A DNA stretch of 64,000 nucleotides from the NCBI GenBank assembly GCA_963556695.1, contig CAUWAG010000018.1, positions 2,108,001-2,172,000 of the forward strand. Reading direction: 5' to 3'. Position numbers and translations under genes: made by a program. Positions within the stretch are counted from its first letter, which is position 1; every line of letters begins with the position of its first letter. Below, one piece after another: positions 54,549 through 64,000 of the stretch. Origin of the DNA: Anthostomella pinea. Its lineage: Eukaryota; Ascomycota; Sordariomycetes; Xylariales; Xylariaceae. The notes below the pieces were generated by a model. The model did no database searches. It saw nothing but the letters and a program-made list of their open reading frames with translations, and was not told where the DNA came from.

Positions 54549-55310
54549 AACTGAACAGGTGGGCGTACGTCTGAACAGCCGGGTGGACGGACAGTCGGTG
54601 TAGCAGGGGAAGTCTTAGGTCCCAGAACACACGAGATGTATGGGGAAAATAGGTGTTTGTAAAGTTGGTGCATATATATAGGTCTCCCTGTGGGATAAGC
54701 GTAGTGATGGTACAGCAGGAAGAAGCAGTGACTCAACAGATTTTCTTCGAATACGGGCGAGAGAGCATGATATATACAACGGTTGTTGAGAGAGGAAAGC
54801 GGCAACAAGGGCGGACTGCATCAAAGCTGGTGGCCATACGCGCCTGGTGTGAAAGAACTAGGGTGAAGGCCGTCATCACCAAACGGCATCGTCAACGAAG
54901 TTCCACAATACCTGTACAACGCATCACAGCAGCTTCGCCCTGGTTATTCATCGAAAAGCCCTTGTTTGTCTATCAAGATATGGGTGGTCCATTCGAACCA
55001 GCCTCTCCGTTATAAGTATACATCTCATTTCATAAGCGTCATGTTTCATGAGGTTCATGAAGCGTCATCCATCGTAATCGTCCAAGCCCGGGCCGTACCT
55101 GGCCACATGCAAAGCCGTTTGCCCAAAGCCAGCCAATGCGATCTCCAGAGAAAGGTGGCAACCCACCCGTTTGCTTGCCTGCTTCCTTCATGCCTACCTC
55201 ACCGCATGCTGAGCCAGACGTGCGGCTGCAGACAGGCTGTTTGAGACCTCTCAAGCAAGCGTATCGTACATATCGGCATCCCAGAAGCAGCAAGCTGATG
55301 CAAAAATGCA
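54549..55310. other. Intergenic, no gene seen
   Basis: No supported feature. Confidence 0.4.
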
Positions 55311-55314
55311 AAGA

Positions 55315-55456
55315 AAATGTACAGCCCATGAAGAAAAATGTACAGCCCATGAAGTGAAATGGAAGAACCCGAAAACTCGCATCGCAGAATCAAGAAGATT
55401 CATTCCTGTCGACCCGAAAACTCCCATTGCAGAATTGAGAAGATTCATTCCTGTTG
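55315..55456 (+). repeat. Two adjacent tandem repeats (21-bp x2 and 45-bp x2)
   Basis: A 21-bp unit (core ATGTACAGCCCATGAAG) occurs twice at about 55315-55355. A 45-bp unit (starting ACCCGAAAACTC) occurs twice at 55367-55456. Both periods are multiples of three, and the same plus frame stays open through all copies (KCTAHE, then PKTRIAESRRFIPV / PKTPIAELRRFIPV). They lie just past the 3' end of the Byr4-like gene. Confidence 0.6.
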
Positions 55457-55544
55457 AAACTCCAAACCAAATGCATTCATTATATGCAGGTCATGATGAT
55501 CATCCGACTGCGGAAGTTGTCCGCCTGCATTGACTTGTCGGTGA

Positions 55545-58500
55545 TCAGCGGCCTATGATCAAGTCTCTGAGCGCCCACCGCCGGTGGTCTAGGCTGCGAC
55601 TTGGGCCAGTCCACTGCTCACACTTCTTGCGCCAGCGTGCCTCCTCCTCGTGTTGGCGTCTAATGAACTCCGGTCCGACGTCAAACTCCTCGCCGACAAG
55701 CCAATCGTTGATAATGTCACTAGCACGACCACCCTGACCGGCTTCGGTAGACTCCTTGTTGTCATCGAGGTCGGGTATGTCTTTGAATGGATCGTCTTCT
55801 TCCATGGTATTGAATCCCTCCATGGGATCATCGGCTCGTAGAGTTGTCGGAGTTGAAGTATCGACTTTGAGCCAACACATATTCTGGGGATCAAAGACCA
55901 TATCACCAACTCTCTTGGTGTTCTTGCTGGCATTGATGTTTGTGATCAACACTGGCCGAGGGGTCGAGGTATCCCGTTCGCGCATCATCGACGGGTGAAC
56001 AGACGCCGTAGAAGGAGACGATGCAGGAACATCGAATTTGTTCAAAGCATTCTCGTTTCCTTCCCATCGAAACGTCGTGGGATTATAGGTCATCCCATTG
56101 ATTACTATCAAACGTCAGATGTGCCTCAAGTAAGGGTCCCAAGATTTACATACCTTTTGGCTCCCGGGCCGAATTCAGATTGGATATCAGGTGCGGCTTC
56201 AGCTGGGGCGGCTTCCGTGTCTTTTTGGATCGATGATGCTGACTGTGTGGTATATGAGGGGTCAGATTCGTCCTGGTCGACAGCTGGGCGACTCGCTGTG
56301 TAGTAAGGGGAACCAATGGCCCCGTAGGCTGTGCTCGTTGTGCCAGACCAGCTTCCCTGGCCATACGACTCGCAGCAGTGTCTCGAGCGAAATGGGGCTG
56401 ATGATCAGCCCGGGCGGGTGAGTAGGGGGACACTGGGCTTGGTGTGTTGCGGTCGGGCAAGACATTTTGGTATAATTTGTTTCGGAGAGTCCTGTTGCCG
56501 CTCCCGATCGGCTGTTTCGTGTATCTGGATTCTGTGTGTGCAGACGTAGGGAGATCGTCGAATGCATCAAGCTCGTGGCCGTCGCCAAACTGCCGCGAAC
56601 GCCGTGGTTTACTGATTTGTTGCCACACCGGCTCGGCCGTCGTCTTCTCGTTGCGAGGTCTTCTTGGACTTGGAGACCGCATTGTAGTACGCATGTTGGC
56701 GCGTGATAGTGGCCTGAATTCCGTACCTTGGTCCGAATCATGACGTCTAAACGAACGGGAGCTCTTGGCATGAACATGATGCGACTGCGTCTGGGGTACA
56801 GCCGCGGGCAGAAAAGGCGTCGACCCTTTCCTTGCTTGAGCCGCACTACTCTCGTTGGCCGGGCGAGATCGATCAACCGGGGTTTTGGGTCGCAGGCCAG
56901 ACTGTGGTCTATGTGGTTCAGCGCGAGAGTCGGTACGAGACGAAGGTCGGTCGAATCGAGAAGTCGGGGGCTTTGCTGGCGATTGACCATGACGCATCAC
57001 TGGCAACGATCGCTTTAATCGCAGCAGTTGCGCGCTGGTAGTCGTAGGTTCATTTCGCAAAGTCCCCGTCGATGCCTTCTGGCCCAACTCTCTCCTTCCT
57101 GGGGTAGCAGGTAAACTGGTCTGGAACGCCGAGGGAGTGGTGGGTGTATGAACGCTAGAAGTCGATGACTGAGCCGAATGACCAAGTCTCGACTGCGACC
57201 TTCGGGACGGCTTCTGAGGGATGGGACCTCCACTCTCGGAAACGGGCTCAAGCGATGTTGACTGTGATCGTTCATGGCCGACCATTGGTCGCGGAAGACG
57301 AGAAGATGTTGCGGTTACTGGCTTGTTGGTGAACGTGATAGAGACAGCGGTCTTGGGTCTAACAGGACTGGCCTGTCGTCGCTCCTTGACCTTAATATTG
57401 CTGTGCACTGTGGATTTGCCAGAGCGAAATAGGTTCCCATCACCAAAATCGAGGCCGGAAAATGGATCTTCTTCATCTTTCACAGGCAACGGTGCATGCT
57501 TTGATGACCTCTGCTTGGGCAAGCTGCGCTGAGGCGATTTGCTCTTAGGCGAACCGGCGGTGGGACTCCCCTGAAGGAGCCGACTTCTTGGCGAAATGGG
57601 TACGGACGAATCGCTTTCGGTCGATCCGCTCTTGGTCATGCCCGGCTTGGATGATATGCGCTGAGGCGACCTGTCCTTCGCCGAGCGCGTACGCTTGCCT
57701 GACTCTCCCATATCTATGTCTAATCTCTCAGGAGACCGACTTTGCTTCCGTCGAACGAGCCGCTCGCCAAGATCCAGGGGACCACTCGGGAAAATCAGGC
57801 CATCAAAATTCTCATCTTCGCTTTCGGCGGTGAGCGAGCTGGCGATGCTGGGGCTCAAGCCGGAAACAGATGAGCTGCGATTAGAGTACGCATCCCGCCT
57901 AGTGCCACCGAATCGGGTCCCGAGACTGCCTTCTCCCCAGTCAAAGTCATCGGCGAAATGCAGAGATGGAGTCTTGGGGATGTCCTTCCTGCTGGTAAGT
58001 TTCAACTTGCCGTCTGTCGGCAACTCAAGGTCCATCTCGAAATTGTCCTCGTCTCCATTTGTCGACTTCTTCTTCAAGGGTGAAGGCGTGGGTGGTGTGA
58101 TCAAGGACAAAGGCTTACTACCCTGGGTACGGAGCTTGGGCGCCTTGATAGTCTCACCACCATCACCGAAGACGTCATCATCCTCGTCTGTATCCCGGAA
58201 CCGATCCAGGTTGACGGGTGCCGCTAATACCTTAGGTCGGAGCTCGTGGGGAGGCGCCGCTTGGGTGATGGTAGTCATGAACTGTTTTGCCGGGCTTAGG
58301 TTCGTTGAGCCACTAACTTGGCGCAAGACATCAGGAAACAAAGTTCCATCTTGGGCCTTCAGACGAAGTGCGTTGCCCGCTGTAGGCAGTTCGAGGTCAT
58401 CTCCCCAATCCTCCTGGAATATCTTCTTGATCTTGCGTCCACCCAAACGCTTGATGGTGCCGCCCATCAGTGCGGAGGGGGGAACATTGGTAGGTATCGG

Positions 58501-58788
58501 GATGCCGGCTTGCGTAGCTGCAGCTATGGCGTCCAGCGTCGACTGCTCGTCATCTCCGGGCAAGTGGACATGTCGCTCGTCGCCTCCGCCAAAGGACTCG
58601 CGATCGGACCTGAACGAAGAATGGCTGTCGCGGCGGCCGAGATGCAAGTTGGCATTGGAATTGGTGTGGGCGGAGTTGTGGCTTCGAAAAGTGAGGTCTT
58701 CATCATTGCCGATCATGAAATCGTCGTTATCCCAATCTTCCACCAGATCCTCGACTGCTTTACGACGTTTGAGGCGCAAAGATTCCAT
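55545..58788 (-). CDS. byr4: Byr4/Bfa1-like septation regulator
   Basis: Likely subunit of the two-component GTPase-activating complex (Byr4-Cdc16 in fission yeast) that holds the small GTPase Spg1 inactive at the spindle pole body and so restrains septum formation. Two exons, 58788-56154 and 56104-55545. The 49-nt intron (GTATGT...TGATAG) joins EPK to VINGMTYNPTTFRWEG; 1,064 residues. The start is placed at MESLRLKRRKAVEDLVEDWD (58788) rather than 21 codons upstream, because this N-terminus fits the family. Seen: acidic N-terminus, long Ser/Pro/Arg-rich disordered middle with many SP sites (kinase targets), and the C-terminal block KRVGDMVFDPQNMCWLKV typical of Byr4. Intact. Confidence 0.85.
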
Positions 58789-58899
58789 GGTAGCGGAGTG
58801 TCTGCAATTAAGGTTGATAGTCTCGCGTGGGTAGAAACGGTCGAACAGCAAGTGCGAAACTCAGAGTCGCGTGGCGTGGCGTATGCTGTTTCTGTTTCG

Positions 58900-60860
58900 G
58901 TTTGGTGATCACAAGCTGCAGATGCGCAATCCAGCATCAACAGGCCTCGTAATCAAAGTCCGGTCCACTCCCTTCAGCAACTACTGCCTCGCTCGAATCG
59001 CATCTTCTTGTCCTTGCTTTCAAACAATTGGCTGTCGATACAACGGTGGGCCGGTGTGGTAGTTGTTATCGTCGTCGCGGTCGCAAGGTTGGTTGTCGCT
59101 TGGCAGCTTCACTGCCTTGGTCGCAGGAAATATTGGTCGGGATGGATGATCAGGTTGAATGCTGCTCAGTAGCTCGCGGCACAAGAGAAATATCGGAGTT
59201 CGTGTGTTTTGCGGTTGTGCGGTTGTGCGTGCGTGACGTGGAGAGGTTCGCGGAAACACGTATGAGATGGTGTTTGGTGGTGGGTGCGGGTGTGGCGCCT
59301 CGAATGCGTAGATGAGAAACGGCAATTGCATCCAATCCTCTTAGCCTGCAGCAGGACGAGAGAGAAGATCGGGAGGAATGCGGCTATCGCAAAAAGTTGA
59401 AGTTGGTACCTAGCTTGAATTGAAAACAAGACAATGCGAATGTTCCAGATGAAGTGATGTGGTGTGGGTGGGATGTTGGATGTTGGAAGGTCGTTGGTCG
59501 ATGGCCGATCGATTCGAGATTGATTTGCCAGGTCGCATCTGCAGATGGGGGGTGCCGGGAGAGAAGGCTGGGCTGGCTTATCTCCCCAAAAGGCAGACCC
59601 TTATCCGCTTGATTCGAGCGCCTTTTGTGGGGCTTGTACCTCTAGGCCAGTTTAACAGGGAAGATACATACCGCCACACGAGTGAGCAGCGGACAAGGGT
59701 TTGTATTGTGGGGCAGCTGGCAAATGATGATCTGAGCTTCGCTAAGATAAGAGCCGGCAGGCTGGAGAGGGCTGGGCCCCAAGAGAAAAAAACATGGAAA
59801 AAACAAGGGTCCTGGCCCATTTGGCGGGCGGGATGGCGGGCTGGCTAACGAGCTGGCAGCCAGCGGTGGTTGGAGCTTGGCCTGCTTGGAGCGACTCTAG
59901 CGCCCTGATCGTCTGCTCAAGTGGCCCAGCTTCCCCATCACAGCCCATTAGTCCTTTACCGGCTCACCTCAGGTTTATTGTTCAGAAATAAGGTATGCGC
60001 GTATTCTCTTCATTCATAGCAGAACATTTATATACCATCTACCCACTCCATGTCTGCTATCCTCATGGTTGCCATGAGCACTGAATTGCTCTCCAGTATC
60101 CGTAATGCAGGCTTTGCCCGAGCGGCGTCCACTGGCAGTAAAAACGCGAGGTTGACGCGACCGACGCGCAGTGGCATGGCATGGCAGGTACCTAGTAGTA
60201 AACAGCACCATCTATCTTGGCCCCTCCTCCTGGTCAGCTGGAGGTCCCACATCATTCCCAAGAACCATTGTTGCATATCCGTTTGCACGACGAACGGAAT
60301 GCTGGAATTGGGGGTGGACGTATCCCCCGCCGTAAACAATCGACGCGGCACTGCTGGGCTGTCATCTGAAGTACTCGTCCGCCCGCAACGGCTGCCTGAC
60401 AGCTGCCTAGACTGTTACCCTAGGTACCTTACACCTCATCGGGAGCCTCAATTGACAATCGAGCATCGAGCACATGAACCTCGTCTGTCAGCTAAGAAAC
60501 TGTCCATGCTTCTGCCTGTCACTGCTGGTGTGCCTGTCACTGCTGGTGCTATTGGTCGCATCGTGACTCACTTGCAAGGGTCGTAGCAGCTCAAGCAAGC
60601 TCTTTACCAATGTTACTCATCTGTTTCCCGTCTCTTCAGCGTTCCTATCGTCCTTGGGTCCATATCAGCCTTGCTATGATATCACTGCCACGATATACCA
60701 TCCGAACAGCAGCTTGAAACAGCTTTGTTAGAGTGCCTTTCACACCCTGTGCACCTTCCAATCTCGTGTCTGGTTTCAACCGACCCGACGGGCAAATCGC
60801 AAAGATTCCCAACTCAGACCTCATCCCGCCCGTCATCTCATCCCATATCACCCCTCGCCT
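58900..60860. other. Divergent intergenic region between byr4-like and XRCC4-like genes
   Basis: About 2 kb serving as promoter side for both genes. No supported gene; frames of up to 178 codons (60050-60586) show no motifs. Confidence 0.45.
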
Positions 60861-60872
60861 CAACTTGCCAAT

Positions 60873-62217
60873 ATGGCAAAATCCCCCGTATTACGTTTCC
60901 CAATCTCGGGACAAGACGATGGCTCCTTCTTGGTCGAGGTCTCTTCAAACGGGTCACAACCACTGGACCTGAAACTTGTCGGATCGGAAAGCACCGCCGT
61001 GTTCATGGTCAAGTGTAAGTCCCCAAATTGCCCTGTTCCATACTTAAGTTCTACGGTCACTTCCCGCGGTCGTCCCCACGCACGCCCCGAACGATGCGGC
61101 CAGAATCAGACAGGCCGGAATCAGACCCTGGCACGCGAAGTTCATGCATTGTCTGCACATGGACCCTGGAGGGCTGACCAATCTCCCTTCTGTCGATAGT
61201 GCGTCATAGGAGGATCGCCGCGTGTAAGGCTTCAGGTGGTCACTGCACCGATCAGGAGTGGCAACAGATCTTGACTTCATCCTTGGTCGAGCAGCAACCC
61301 CTGCGCGACATTGAGATCAAGGCCAACGTCGAATCGGACGGATCGTGCGTCACTCTGTCCTTCCGGAAGAACATCCAAGGTATCACAGTACGTACGCGGA
61401 CCGAGACCACCCTTCTAGTCGCACACATAGCACTAACCAACGCGTCCAGCAACGCCTGGGATCCATCAAGCTAGAGGAGAATGACAAGACCGAGATCTCG
61501 CCCTTCGATTGGTGCGTCGCCGCCCTCGCATCCAAGGACAAGGTCACGGAAGATCTAGCCACAGCTACCGCCAAGGTCGAGTCCCTGGAGAAGTCCATCA
61601 ACGAACTCAAGGGGCATCTAGACGAGCTCATCAAGGCGAAAGATGATGATGAAACCCAACTTCTGGAGAAGTTCAGAGACCTCATAAACGAGAAGAAGGT
61701 CAAGATCCGGCAACAGCAGCGCTTACTTGCATCAGCCAGCGTGGACCCCGACAAGCTCGCCAAGGTCGGCGCAAGTCAAGGCTCGCTGAACCGGCCTGCA
61801 GGGAAATCTCGCGCCTCGAAGCGGAAGGCCGTCAAGGACGAGGCAGACAGTAGTGACGATGATGGCTTCGAGAAGATGGACGTCGACAACGGCGACGCTA
61901 ACAATGCCGGCCAGGAATCAGAGCAAGGAGATGGGCAGCTGGCGACGACGGAGGATGACACACCAAGTGAAGCCGATAGCGAAGCAGAACCAGCGCCTCC
62001 TGCGGTCAAATCGCAGAAGATGGACGCCGCGCCCCCTAGTCGAAACACGCGTTGTTCGCAAGCCAGAAAGTCTCCTTCACTGGCAGGCTCGGATGGTAGC
62101 AGCGACGCGCCTCCGCCACGGCGGAATTTGCCATTCATGCAAGGCAAGAAGAAAGCAGCGCCGCCGCCGGCGCCTGCGGATGATGAGGAAACGGCATCGG
62201 ATGATGATGAGCTATGA
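60873..62217 (+). CDS. XRCC4-like DNA double-strand-break repair factor
   Basis: Probable XRCC4/Lif1-type partner of DNA ligase IV in non-homologous end joining, nuclear. Three exons: 60873-61014, 61200-61387, 61450-62217. Introns are GTAAGT...GATAG and GTACGT...TCCAG, and phases fit; 365 residues. Seen: beta-rich head domain (VLRFPISGQDDGSFLVEVSS, then DGSCVTLSFRKNIQGIT), then ISPFDWC and a long coiled coil (about residues 135-200: ATAKVESLEKSINELKGHL, LLEKFRDLINEKKVKIRQQQ) as used for dimerisation and ligase binding. The tail is acidic and Ser-rich with basic patches (SRASKRKAVKDEADSSDDD), ending DDDEL. Convergent with the aldo/keto reductase 200 bp away. Intact. Confidence 0.85.
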
Positions 62218-62418
62218 AACACCTGGGCCAGGTGCATTGCAAAGGTCTGGATAAGAAAGAGTACGTCTTCACTATGCAGGAGCAACCGCTCGCGTGAGTT
62301 GCAAGTTGTCGTAATGCCAGTTCATTTCCCCTTTATGTCGTGACTCTATAGCTCTAAGTGTATCAGAAGCCTCCCCAGCAGCTGACGTTCCCACTCCAAC
62401 TACCATGCCCTCAGACAT

Positions 62419-63654
62419 CTACCGCCGGTCATCATCCGGAAAATGCCTATTCCAAAACCCCCGAAAGTGCTTCTGCCGCCCCAACTCCGCCACCTCCCCG
62501 ACCTCCCTAGGCGTCAGCTTGAATGCCGGCACGCTCTTCATGAACCCCTGCAGTCGCTCGTCCCGCGCACTCGTAGTGATCGCCACAATGCCCTGATCCA
62601 GACACCACCTCAACGCCACATCACCCACACCAACACCATACTTCTTCGCCAGGGCCTCATAGACCCCGTCCACAGGCCCCGGCGCCGCCTTCGCAACCGC
62701 CGTCAGCGGCGCATAGGCCGCAAGCGCGATTTGTTGGTTGCGGTGGTAGTCGACGAATCCGGGCGCGTGCTGCAGGTACGGATGGAACTCGACCTGGTTA
62801 ATCGCGGGCGGGACGCGCGCCGTCTGCAGCACGGTGTCCAGGTGCTCTGGTAGGAAGTTGGACACGCCGATGGAGCGCGCGCGGCCGCTGTCTTTGATGG
62901 CTTCCATCTGCGCCCAGATGGATTGGAGCTCTTGGGGTGTGGAGGCGAGATGCGGCGCGTGGATTAGGTAGAGGTCTACGTAGTCCAGCCCCAGGCGCGC
63001 GAGCGAGGCGTCGAAGGCGGTGGCCACGCTGTCGGATTTGCCGCCGGTGCCGCGGAGCTTGGTTGTTATGTAGAGGGACTGGCGCGGGAGATGGGAGGCG
63101 GCGATGGCGGCGCCGAGTTCGCGCTCGTTTTTGTAGACTGGGTTGTTTGAGATTGGGGTGGTTTTGGGAGGGAGTTTGGCACGGGATGGAGTGATGCGAA
63201 GCGAGAGTACTTACCCTCTGCGCCGTCCAGGTGATAGTATCCGTTCTTGATCGCCATGAGCGTCAGCTTGGTGACCTCTTCGGCCTCGCCCTTGGAGCGG
63301 GCTGTGCCGAGGCCGTAGGCGAGCTTTGTAGCGCAACAATGTCAGCAACGTCTTTCATGTTACTCGTATATACAAGTCCCCGCCATTGGTTTCGAGGCCA
63401 GGCGCGGCACGTACCATGGGGATCTCGTTCCCGTCGTTCATCTTCAGCGTCGGGACGTACCCCGTCTGCTTCGGCGTAGCACCGGAGGCGTCCGGGGCGT
63501 ACGTCGAGTCCATTGAATTCATCTTGGCGGCCTGGGTGTGATATCTCGCTCTGGGAGATGATACTACGTGCGATCGGCCTTCCGGTAGCAGTAGACGTGA
63601 CTTGGAGCTGATGAGGTTCGTGAGCCGCGATGTGAGGAGTTGCGTTCGGAGCAT
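62419..63654 (-). CDS. Aldo/keto reductase, probably mitochondrial
   Basis: NADPH-dependent aldo/keto reductase, 355 residues in three exons (63654-63415, 63323-63215, 63137-62419). Introns are GTACGT (91 nt) and GTAAGT (77 nt) and both keep phase. Seen: catalytic Asp in YYHLDGAE, Tyr in VYKNERELG, Lys in LYITTKL and His in DLYLIHAPH. Also [18 protein letters not shown], and the C-terminal [10 protein letters not shown] and [13 protein letters not shown] cofactor-binding blocks. The first about 44 residues are Arg/Ser/Leu-rich without acidic residues until late ([20 protein letters not shown]), like a mitochondrial presequence. A shorter form could start at the ATG at 63522. Substrate unknown. 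Intact. Confidence 0.9.
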
Positions 63655-64000
63655 TGGTGGTTGATGGAGGTTGCTATTCTGGAGCGGGTCGGGATTCGGG
63701 CTGGTATCATATCTATCTCAAATCCACGCGATTACTGTATGACCTCATGGACCTATACTTTCTTGTTTAATGTGAAGCATTTATGGGCGACTCGATCTGT
63801 TTGCAGGGCGGTTCAAGACCTGTCCAGCTCCAATCGTGGCTGTATCGTCCGGTGGTGATGGCATCATCGTCTCCGCACTCTGCTCATCGCCAGGGCTTCC
63901 CCAGATAAAGGCACGATCTAACTCGATCTGACTGGCTGCTTCAAAAGGACGAAGGCAGCATACCTATTACACTAGGTCACTATACAATTCGAAATGCGGT
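63655..64000. other. Promoter side of the aldo/keto reductase
   Basis: No gene seen to the window edge. Confidence 0.45.

Noticed and set aside
55996..58908. Long plus-strand frames (for example 57695-58834) opposite the byr4-like gene
   Set aside because: They are antisense shadows of a long, high-GC, Ser-rich coding exon and lack any family motif.

Overview
The window reads as nuclear DNA of a filamentous ascomycete (Pezizomycotina). Introns are short (about 50-90 nt) with GTRNGT-type donors and CTAAC/CTGAC branch sites. The genes include a cellobiose dehydrogenase, a PNGase A-like amidase and a Byr4-like septation regulator. The mobile elements are those typical of such fungi (Tad-like LINE, pogo/Fot DNA transposon, MITEs, LTRs), and one AT-rich block looks mutated by RIP (repeat-induced point mutation). 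No telomere repeat, CRISPR array or bacterial feature was seen.

Layout. 0-3.1 kb: an intact PNGase A-like gene, then a frameshifted gene for a Ser/Thr-rich, probably GPI-anchored protein. 3.6-14.2 kb is a gene graveyard: remnants of PLAC8, a defensin-like peptide, a hydrolase, a 2EXR protein, an F-box protein, a CCHC zinc-knuckle protein, an RRM protein and an ankyrin protein, mixed with a hAT-type MITE (8-bp target duplication), a degenerate pogo/Fot transposon and a Tc1/mariner-type MITE. 16.5 kb: an intron-containing tRNA-Glu(CTC). 17.3-29.2 kb is gene rich: short-chain dehydrogenase, polysaccharide deacetylase, dead P450, cellobiose dehydrogenase, histidine-phosphatase-like protein, PAP2 phosphatase. 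30.7-47.2 kb is repeat rich: four decayed copies of one RRM-like gene family, a full-length 5.6-kb Tad-like LINE nested in an older LINE fragment, a LINE 3' end inserted at the tail of a SurE-like gene, a solo LTR, a pogo relic and a second retroposon. 47.5-48.8 kb: an MDR oxidoreductase. 50.3-51.9 kb: a MITE and a broken secreted methyltransferase-like gene. 55.5-63.7 kb returns to ordinary core genes: Byr4-like GAP subunit, XRCC4-like NHEJ factor, aldo/keto reductase.

I see no single operon-like system. The enzymes at 17-29 kb fit extracellular carbohydrate use and lipid or redox metabolism, but there is no PKS, NRPS or terpene backbone gene. The most notable signals are the nested and TSD-flanked insertions, a decayed dispersed RRM-like family, a CSalpha-beta (defensin-type) gene whose ATG is followed at once by a stop, recurrent amber codons in dead genes, and an unusually high share of GC-AG introns in intact genes.
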